A stretch of DNA of 64,000 bases, taken from contig NZ_JBEPSJ010000002.1 of NCBI RefSeq assembly GCF_040548875.1, forward strand, positions 248,001 to 312,000, given 5' to 3'. Below the pieces are notes generated by a model. It saw only the letters and a program-made list of their open reading frames with translations. It ran no database searches and was not told the origin of the DNA. Position numbers and translations under genes: made by a program. Below are positions 58,477 through 64,000 of this stretch, one piece after another. The stretch is from Conyzicola nivalis_A. Lineage in GTDB: Bacteria; Actinomycetota; Actinomycetes; Actinomycetales; Microbacteriaceae. Position 1 is the first letter of the stretch, and each line of letters opens with the position of its first letter.

Positions 58477-59169
58477 TCACACGCCGACGAAGATGTGCAC
58501 GGCAACCTCGTTGGGCAGTTCGAGGCCCTCGCCGAAGCCCTCGACGGCGACGAACACGTACGATCCCGCCGCCGAGATGTTGGCGACTGCGCCCGGCATG
58601 ACGCCCGCGTTCTGCAGTTGCTGCAGCAGCTCCGGCTCGAACTGAACGGGTTCGCCGAGGCGACGAATGGTGGCGCTCACGGTCTCGGTCGAGCCAGACA
58701 CGCGTTCCACGAGGTTGACGACGCCGTCCATGAACGCGGGGGCGGCGGTGTGGCCGAGCTCGTCGAGACCGGGGATCGGGTTGCCATAGGGCGACTCGGT
58801 GGGGTTGCCCAGCATCTCTAGGATGCGGCGCTCCACCTGCTCGCTCATCACGTGCTCCCAACGGCAGGCCTCGTCGTGCACATAGGCCCAGTCGAGGCCG
58901 ATGACGTCGGAGAGCAGGCGCTCGGCGAGACGGTGCTTGCGCATCACATGAACCGCCTTGCTGCGGCCCTGAGTGGTCAGCTCGAGGTGACGGTCGCCTT
59001 CGACTACCACCAGGCCGTCGCGCTCCATGCGTCCGATCGTCTGCGAGACGGTGGGACCGGAGTGGCCGAGCCTCTCGGAGATGCGTGCCCGGAGTGGCAC
59101 GATGTGCTCCTCCTCGAGATCGAGGATGGTACGCAGGTACATCTCGGTGGTATCAACAAGATCCGTCAT
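58477..59169 (-). CDS. dtxR: Iron-dependent repressor of the DtxR/IdeR family
   Basis: A 230-residue metalloregulator that represses iron-uptake genes when loaded with Fe2+. The winged helix reads ISERLGHSGPTVSQTIGRMERDGLV. Every DtxR/IdeR metal ligand is at the canonical position: M10, H79, E83, H98, C102, E105 and H106. The C-terminal SH3-like/FeoA domain is present (GSYVFVAVEGFGEGLELP). The intact Cys102 separates it from the manganese type MntR. It is divergent from serC, 117 bp away. Confidence 0.93.
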   Translation of the reverse strand: MTDLVDTTEMYLRTILDLEEEHIVPLRARISERLGHSGPTVSQTIGRMERDGLVVVEGDRHLELTTQGRSKAVHVMRKHRLAERLLSDVIGLDWAYVHDEACRWEHVMSEQVERRILEMLGNPTESPYGNPIPGLDELGHTAAPAFMDGVVNLVERVSGSTETVSATIRRLGEPVQFEPELLQQLQNAGVMPGAVANISAAGSYVFVAVEGFGEGLELPNEVAVHIFVGV

Positions 59170-59286
59170 TGAGGCCTCCAGCTGGCGCGGTACTTAGTGA
59201 CAAGACTACTTGTTTGCCAACTCCGTACCTTTACGTTGTAATCCCGGCGCAGAAGCGAAAGGCCTTCGCGACAATAGAATTGCCGA

Positions 59287-60399
59287 ATGTCGACGATCGT
59301 GATCCCCACAGACCTCCTTCCCGTTGATGGCCGTTTCGGCTGCGGGCCCTCCAAGGTGCGCCCCGAGCAGCTCGCGTATCTCGCCGGCGCCGGCGCCGGG
59401 ATCATGGGAACGTCCCACCGCCAGGCCCCCGTGAAAGACCTCGTCGGCCGCGTGCGCAGCGGGCTCTCCAGCCTGTTCCGCGTGCCCGCCGGGTACGAGG
59501 TCGTTATGGGCAACGGCGGCTCGACCGCGTTCTGGGACGCCGCCGCGTTCGGGCTCATCCTGAACCGCAGCGAGAACCTGACCTTCGGCGAGTTCGGCTC
59601 CAAGTTCGGCGCCGCAGCCGCAGCGCCGTGGCTCAGCGCTCCGCACATCGTCAACGCCGCAGCCGGATCGCGCGCCGAGGTCGAGGTGCGAGGCGGCATC
59701 GACACCTACGCGTGGCCGCAGAACGAGACATCCACCGGTGTTATGGCGCCCGTGACCCGCGTGAGCGGCGACGCCGGCGCCCTCACCGTTATCGACGCGA
59801 CGAGCGCCGCCGGCGGAATCGACTTCGACGCCAGCCAGGCCGACGTCTACTACTTCGCCCCGCAGAAGAACTTCGCCTCAGACGGCGGCCTCTGGTTCGC
59901 GCTCTTCTCCCCCGCCGCGATCGAGCGGGTGGAGTCCATCGCGGCGAGCGGACGCTACATCCCCGAGTTCCTGTCGCTGAAGAACGCGATCGACAACTCG
60001 CGCCTCAACCAGACGCTCAACACCCCCGCGATCTCGACGCTGCTGCTGCTCGAGAACCAGGTCGAGTGGATGAATGGAAATGGCGGCCTCGCGTGGGCCG
60101 ACGCGCGCACGAAGGAGTCGTCGGGCGCCCTCTACGACTGGGCGGATGCTTCATCCTTCGCCACCCCGTTCGTGAGCAACCCCGACCACAGGTCGCAGGT
60201 CGTGGTCACGATCGACTTCGACGAGTCGATCGACGCCGCGAACATCGCGAAGGTGCTGCGCGCCAACGGCATCGTCGACACCGAGCCGTACCGCAAGCTC
60301 GGCCGCAACCAGCTGCGCGTCGCGACGTTCACGGCCGTGGAGCCGAGCGACGTGCGCCAGCTGATCGCGTCGATCGACTTCGTGGTGGGCGCCCTGTAG
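59287..60399 (+). CDS. serC: Phosphoserine aminotransferase
   Basis: A 370-residue PLP enzyme making 3-phosphoserine from 3-phosphohydroxypyruvate and glutamate, second step of serine synthesis. RFGCGPSKVRPEQL and GIMGTSHRQAPVKDLV are the substrate-binding start, VVMGNGGSTAFWD contacts PLP phosphate, and the Schiff-base lysine lies in FAPQKNFASDGGLWFAL. C-terminal RNQLRVATFTAVEPSDV completes the fold. The sequence type is that of the mycobacterial/actinobacterial SerC subgroup rather than the E. coli one. Confidence 0.95.
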   Translation: MSTIVIPTDLLPVDGRFGCGPSKVRPEQLAYLAGAGAGIMGTSHRQAPVKDLVGRVRSGLSSLFRVPAGYEVVMGNGGSTAFWDAAAFGLILNRSENLTFGEFGSKFGAAAAAPWLSAPHIVNAAAGSRAEVEVRGGIDTYAWPQNETSTGVMAPVTRVSGDAGALTVIDATSAAGGIDFDASQADVYYFAPQKNFASDGGLWFALFSPAAIERVESIAASGRYIPEFLSLKNAIDNSRLNQTLNTPAISTLLLLENQVEWMNGNGGLAWADARTKESSGALYDWADASSFATPFVSNPDHRSQVVVTIDFDESIDAANIAKVLRANGIVDTEPYRKLGRNQLRVATFTAVEPSDVRQLIASIDFVVGAL

Positions 60400-60475
60400 C
60401 GCGCGGAGTTGCACCTTCCGCAGCGTCATGTGGTTCGGTGGAGTCACGTCCCGCCCACCGACGAAAGCGCTGCAC

Positions 60476-61357
60476 ATGAACCCGTTCTTCATTCCTCCCC
60501 GCCAGGTCAAGATCGGTGACGTGGCAGCGATCGCCGGCACCACGCCGCGGGCGATCCGCCACTACCACCAGATCGGTCTGCTGCCCGAGCCCGAGCGGGG
60601 CAGCGACAACCGCCGCCGCTATGGCTACGAAGAGATGATCCGGCTGCTGTGGATCCGCAAGATGGCCGACGCCGGGATCGCCTTGAACGACATCCGTGAT
60701 GCCTTCGCCGACACGGCTCCCGTCGGTGCCGACACAGACCATGACGTGACGGGCATCCTGGGACGGCTGGAGGAGACCCTCGTCGCACAGGAGGAGGAAC
60801 TCCAGCGGCAGCGGACTGCCGTGCAGAGCATGCGCGCCCGAGGAAGCCGCATGGGTCTGCTCTCCGACGTGGTCGCCAGCCGCCTCGACAGCCTGCCCGA
60901 GGGCTCCATTCGCCGGGCAGACCTCGACAACCTGCTGGTCATCGAGCGTGTCTTCGGGCCGCTCGGTGCGGCCCTCAACGCCACGCGCTACATCGCCTTG
61001 GCCACCAACCCCGGTCTGCAAGAGGAGTCCGACCGCGTCGATGCCGCCGAGGAGGCGCTCGACGACACGGTCGCTGTCGACGACCCCCGTGTGGCGCAGG
61101 TCGCTGCCGAACGGCACGCCTTCGACGGGATGCTGAATGCCGCCATCGAAGATTCCGGTCTGGCCGCAGCCGACGAGGCTCTCGTCGACGCCTGGGACGC
61201 CCTGCACCCCGCCGACGAGGTCGAGCCGCGCCGGGCTCCCGGGTCGATGAGCGCGTTCGAGGTCATCGGCAAGATGCCCTACGACTTCTCCCCTGCCCGG
61301 CTGCGCTGCATGGAGTTGGTCGACGAGATGGCCGTCCGCGAGTCATCCGCCGCTTGA
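60476..61357 (+). CDS. MerR-family transcriptional regulator with large C-terminal domain
   Basis: A 293-residue regulator. The N-terminal winged helix is KIGDVAAIAGTTPRAIRHYHQIGLL, followed by DNRRRYGYEEMIRLLWIRKMADAGI, both typical of MerR. A helical stretch (about 90-125) forms the dimer coil. The remaining 160 residues are helical and unassigned; no thiol metal site is visible. ATG 60476 is preferred to 60428, which lies in the probable promoter. Target and ligand unknown. Confidence 0.88.
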   Translation: MNPFFIPPRQVKIGDVAAIAGTTPRAIRHYHQIGLLPEPERGSDNRRRYGYEEMIRLLWIRKMADAGIALNDIRDAFADTAPVGADTDHDVTGILGRLEETLVAQEEELQRQRTAVQSMRARGSRMGLLSDVVASRLDSLPEGSIRRADLDNLLVIERVFGPLGAALNATRYIALATNPGLQEESDRVDAAEEALDDTVAVDDPRVAQVAAERHAFDGMLNAAIEDSGLAAADEALVDAWDALHPADEVEPRRAPGSMSAFEVIGKMPYDFSPARLRCMELVDEMAVRESSAA

Positions 61358-61396
61358 ACCGGCCGCGCGGGCGGGCTGGCCAGTAGGCTGGCCGGC

Positions 61397-61636
61397 ATGA
61401 GGCTGTGGTTGAAGAATTCCGAGCGCAGACCGGATCCGGTGCCGGTGAAGACCGACGACCGCAAGGCCGTGCTCGCCGGGATCGCGCTCTGGATCGTCGC
61501 GCTCGTCGTCGTGCTCGTCGCCGTCGTGCCGCTCGACCCGCGGGCGAACCTCTGGCTCGTCTACACGTGCGTGATCGGCATCGTGCTCGGCGCGGTGGGC
61601 CTGGTCTACACCCACGCGCGCCGGCACAAGGCCTGA
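61397..61636 (+). CDS. DUF2530 membrane protein
   Basis: A 79-residue protein with two membrane helices (about 25-46 and 51-71) separated by a short loop, preceded by a basic, Pro-containing segment (PDPVPVKTDDRKAV) characteristic of DUF2530. The family is found only in actinobacteria, to my knowledge, and has no known function. It converges with the DUF3027 gene 7 bp away. Confidence 0.85.
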   Translation: MRLWLKNSERRPDPVPVKTDDRKAVLAGIALWIVALVVVLVAVVPLDPRANLWLVYTCVIGIVLGAVGLVYTHARRHKA

Positions 61637-61643
61637 GCGGACG

Positions 61644-62219
61644 CTACTTCTGCGAGTCGTTCCGCGGCGCGTCGAGCTCCGACGGATCGAGGTCGATGCC
61701 GTCGAGGTCGTCGATGTCGACACCGTCGACGTCGCCGCCGTGCACCACGTGGATCACGTGGATGTCGTCGTCTTCGTCCGACTCGTCGTCGTCGGTCTCG
61801 TCGTCCTCGTCGTCGTCGGTCTCGTCGTCGTCATCGGACTCGTCCGCGTCATCCGCTTCGTCTGAATCGTCGTCTGAGTCGTCGGCATCGTCGACCGACT
61901 CGTCCAGCTCTTCGCCCGCGGCGATCTGCGCCGCCTTGTAGTCGGCGAGGCGGTCGCTCCACGGCACCCAGTCGGGAGACAGCAGCGCACCCTCGGCGGG
62001 CATGAGCTCCACCTCGAGAACGCTCGGCTCGAGTCCCTCGACGGTCGCGACGCTCACCGTCCACTTCCAGCCGGGGTAGCCGGGCAGGGCGCAGTCGAAC
62101 AGCACGGACACGACGCCGTCGCTCTCGGCGACCTCGCCGGCCGGGTCGCCGATGGTCTCGACCGGTGTGGTCTCGAGCAGGGCCGCGTACGCGACGTCAA
62201 ACGTCGTCGACTCAGGCAT
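61644..62219 (-). CDS. DUF3027 protein with strongly acidic tail
   Basis: A 191-residue protein from ATG 62219 (MPESTTFDVAYA). The first 105 residues match DUF3027 (LPGYPGWKWTVSVATV, LLSPDWVPWSDRL). The next 60 are mostly Asp, Glu and Ser in runs such as DDDDETDDDEDDETDDDE, coded by repeated TCGTCG/CTCGTC tracts on the plus strand. The gene overlaps csp by 8 bp. In many actinobacteria DUF3027 genes sit between csp and a helicase-associated gene, as here. Function unknown; the tail could mimic nucleic acid. Confidence 0.85.
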   Translation of the reverse strand: MPESTTFDVAYAALLETTPVETIGDPAGEVAESDGVVSVLFDCALPGYPGWKWTVSVATVEGLEPSVLEVELMPAEGALLSPDWVPWSDRLADYKAAQIAAGEELDESVDDADDSDDDSDEADDADESDDDDETDDDEDDETDDDESDEDDDIHVIHVVHGGDVDGVDIDDLDGIDLDPSELDAPRNDSQK

Positions 62220-62595
62220 CCAGTTCGTCCGCAACCTTGCGCAGCATCTGGGCGATCTTGCCGCTGTGGCTCTTGTCGGGGTAGCGGCCGCGCTTGAGGT
62301 TGGATCCGATGCCGTCGAGCAGCTTCACCAGGTCTTCGACGATGATCGCCATGTCGTCGGCGGGCTTGCGGTTGAGCTTGGCGAGGCTCGGCGGCGACTC
62401 GAGCACGCGCACCGACAGGGCCTGCGCACCCTTCTTGCCGTCGGCGATGCCGAACTCGAGCTTGGTTCCGGCCTTGATCCCGGTCGTGCCCGCAGGGAGT
62501 GCGGACGCGTGCAAGAAGACTTCCTGGCCGTCATCCGCACTGATGAAGCCAAAGCCCTTCTCTTCGTCGTAAAACTTAACCTTGCCGGTTGGCAT
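62212..62595 (-). CDS. Cold-shock protein with C-terminal extension
   Basis: A 127-residue protein. Residues 1-66 form the cold-shock domain with RNP1 (KGFGFIS) and RNP2 (VFLHASAL), binding single-stranded RNA or DNA. The 60-residue helical extension (KPADDMAIIVEDLVKLLDGIG...IAQMLRKVADELDA) is typical of actinobacterial long Csp proteins, which are about twice the usual 67 residues. It is coupled to the DUF3027 gene and divergent from the 90-residue membrane gene. Confidence 0.93.
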   Translation of the reverse strand: MPTGKVKFYDEEKGFGFISADDGQEVFLHASALPAGTTGIKAGTKLEFGIADGKKGAQALSVRVLESPPSLAKLNRKPADDMAIIVEDLVKLLDGIGSNLKRGRYPDKSHSGKIAQMLRKVADELDA

Positions 62596-62656
62596 CGCGT
62601 AACTCCCTTATGAATGGTGCGCTCGATCTCTGAGTCACCACTGTGGCCTTATCCTT

Positions 62657-62929
62657 GTGACTGTGGCCGAAAAAACCCCAGTAAACGACAATCGTAACGA
62701 ACGCATCCTCGCGTACATGCTCGCGTCGGCAATTGGTCTCTCAATCCTTGCGATTATCGCCGTCATCGCCGGCACCGGATTCGGCGTCCGCAACTTCGGC
62801 GAGGGCGTCTGGCCCTTCGTCATCGTGCTGCCCACCGTCGGTCTTCCCATCGGCTTCATCCTCCTCGTCGCTCTCATCGTTATGAACGCTGTCAAAAAGA
62901 GCCGCGCGGCCCGGGATGCCGACGAGTAG
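62657..62929 (+). CDS. Small two-helix membrane protein
   Basis: A 90-residue protein from GTG 62657 (GTG 62663 also possible; no clear ribosome site, so perhaps leaderless). A polar start, EKTPVNDNRNERILAYM, leads into helices at about 20-43 and 52-80, then a basic end (KKSRAARDADE). Similar proteins occur at this place in related genomes, from memory. Function unknown. It overlaps the next gene by 14 bp. Confidence 0.75.
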   Translation: MTVAEKTPVNDNRNERILAYMLASAIGLSILAIIAVIAGTGFGVRNFGEGVWPFVIVLPTVGLPIGFILLVALIVMNAVKKSRAARDADE

Positions 62930-64000
62930 CACCTCGACCCTCGCGCTCGCGGGTCGGCTGCGCGCACTGGGCGACACCGAACTGGGCGGGCTGCTGCGCG
63001 CGCGTTCAGTGCGCGACGCCGGCATCGGCGACTTCTTCGACCTCGCCGAGAAGCTGCTCGACCGCGTCTCGATCCACGCGGCGCTGACCCGGCTCGACCG
63101 CCCGACCCTCACGATGCTCGCGGTGCTCGCCGAGAGAGGCGAGGAGCCGGCGACGGATGGCGCCGCCACAGCGAGCGAGATCTCGACGCGGCTCGCGCAA
63201 CTGGGTGTGCCGGCAGACGAACCCACGGCGAGCAGGCAGCTCGAGACGCTCGCCCACCTCGCCCTCGCGGGCGAGACCGACGGCGGGTGGCGCACCTGGG
63301 ACACCGTGATCGACGAGCTGCGCGACTGGCCCAGCCAGGGGCTGCCCACGCTCGACGAGCTCGCGGCCCCGTGGCATCCGCAGCACCATGTCGAGATCGA
63401 CGCCGACCAGGGCACCACGAACGCCCTCGCCGCCGAACGGGCCTTCGCCACCACCATGGCCGTTGCCGAGATCGTCACCGAACAGCAGAACGAGCCCGCG
63501 CGCGAACTCGCAAAGGGCGGACTCGCGCTGCCCGACGTCAAACGCCTCGCCCTCGCGGCCGGAGTCGAAGTCGACGACGTGCACGCCCTGCAGCGTATTG
63601 CCGTGCGGGCAGGCCTGCTCGAGCACGACAGCGGGCAGTGGACAGTCACCGCCGACGCCGGCCCGTGGCTGCTGCAGTCGACCGCCGAGGTGTGGGGCCG
63701 TCTGGCAGGGGCGTGGCTCGACGAGCTGCCCTCCGACATCCGCACGCTGCTCGCCGGCCGCACGCACGACCGTTGGGACGAGGAGTTCGAGTCGCTCGTG
63801 GCCTGGCTGTATCCGGCCGGCGGCCAGTGGATGCGCGACCGCGTCGGAGCCCGCGTGCACGACGCCGAACTGCTCGGCATCATCGCGAACGCGACGCCGA
63901 GCGCGCCCGGCAGCCTTCTGCTCGACGAGGGCGCGGATGCCGCGTCCCGCACGATGGCGACGCTGCTGCCGCACGAGGTCGAGCAGGTCTACCTGCAGCA
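62916..64000 (+). CDS. Helicase-associated domain protein, C-terminus outside window
   Basis: ATG 62916 opens a frame that stays open to the window edge (361 complete codons). It begins MPTSSTSTLALAGRLRALGD and has a helical winged-helix-like build with repeated acidic Leu-rich elements; GGLALPDVKRLALAAGVEVDD and WLLQSTAEVWGRLAGAWLD are the most conserved-looking parts. It matches the helicase C-terminal-associated (PF13625-type) proteins that neighbour csp, DUF3027 and an XPB-like helicase in actinobacteria. A helicase gene is expected just to the right. The prediction rests on architecture and gene order. Confidence 0.8.
   Translation, partial: MPTSSTSTLALAGRLRALGDTELGGLLRARSVRDAGIGDFFDLAEKLLDRVSIHAALTRLDRPTLTMLAVLAERGEEPATDGAATASEISTRLAQLGVPADEPTASRQLETLAHLALAGETDGGWRTWDTVIDELRDWPSQGLPTLDELAAPWHPQHHVEIDADQGTTNALAAERAFATTMAVAEIVTEQQNEPARELAKGGLALPDVKRLALAAGVEVDDVHALQRIAVRAGLLEHDSGQWTVTADAGPWLLQSTAEVWGRLAGAWLDELPSDIRTLLAGRTHDRWDEEFESLVAWLYPAGGQWMRDRVGARVHDAELLGIIANATPSAPGSLLLDEGADAASRTMATLLPHEVEQVYLQ

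Overview
The window is high-GC DNA with dense, mostly short operons, many GTG and TTG starts and frequent 4-bp GTGA or ATGA gene overlaps. Several families point to an actinobacterium, most likely of the Microbacteriaceae: a DUF222/HNH (13E12-type) gene, DUF2530, DUF3027 next to a long cold-shock protein and a helicase-associated protein, a DtxR with the full IdeR-type metal ligands, a mycobacterial-type SerC and an LAxTG sorting signal. This placement is by gene content only; no marker such as 16S rRNA is present.

Layout. 1-6585: a YeiH-like exporter cut by the window edge, DUF1772 and AI-2E membrane proteins, a secreted GH18 chitinase, a DUF222/HNH gene and a TOPRIM protein, with small repeats between them. 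6637-16962: a sortase-type surface protein with four lamin-tail domains, then a seven-gene leftward operon (LacI regulator, FAD oxidoreductase, ABC binding protein, two permeases, CE7 acetyl esterase, DUF1272) headed by two palindromic operators. 17004-24447: a lone PstS, several VOC proteins, AraC and TetR regulators, small proteins, a flavin reductase, an SGNH hydrolase and an alpha/beta hydrolase. 24450-30472: a LacI-controlled sugar cluster with the gene order of rhizobial thu (trehalose/3-keto-sugar) operons, its genes joined by repeated GTGA overlaps. 30547-43098: metabolic singletons (hydrolases, zinc alcohol dehydrogenase, glutaminase), a TetR/DUF4386 divergent pair with an operator inside the promoter spacer, a membrane-anchored GmrSD-type nuclease, and MMPL plus PlsC. 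43179-46496: a 1105-residue secreted PA14/propeller/CBM/DUF1080 protein. 46809-50295: two WxL-like surface proteins and an NSS transporter with its small MetS subunit. 50298-52736: NERD and NYN nuclease-domain genes of lower GC beside tRNA-Arg(CCT), a possible small island. 52776-58232: PL11 rhamnogalacturonan lyase, CHAP and NlpC/P60 wall hydrolases, an HNH nuclease and a small leader-like ORF. 58477-64000: housekeeping genes (dtxR, serC, MerR, DUF2530, DUF3027, csp, helicase-associated protein).

The genes together suggest a saprophyte or plant/soil-associated bacterium. It secretes enzymes against chitin (GH18) and pectin (PL11), de-acetylates oligosaccharides (CE7), imports sugars through two ATPase-less ABC systems, and probably handles 3-keto sugars (ThuA, Gfo/Idh, DUF1080). 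Neither sugar importer encodes its own ATPase, so a shared MsiK-like ATPase elsewhere is expected.

No CRISPR array, rRNA, insertion sequence or prophage was seen. The points most worth a second look are the operator architectures, two short ORFs with good start signals, the NERD/NYN pair next to the tRNA, the thu-like cluster with the DUF1080 protein, and a window-wide preference for the pentamer GGATG/CATCC.
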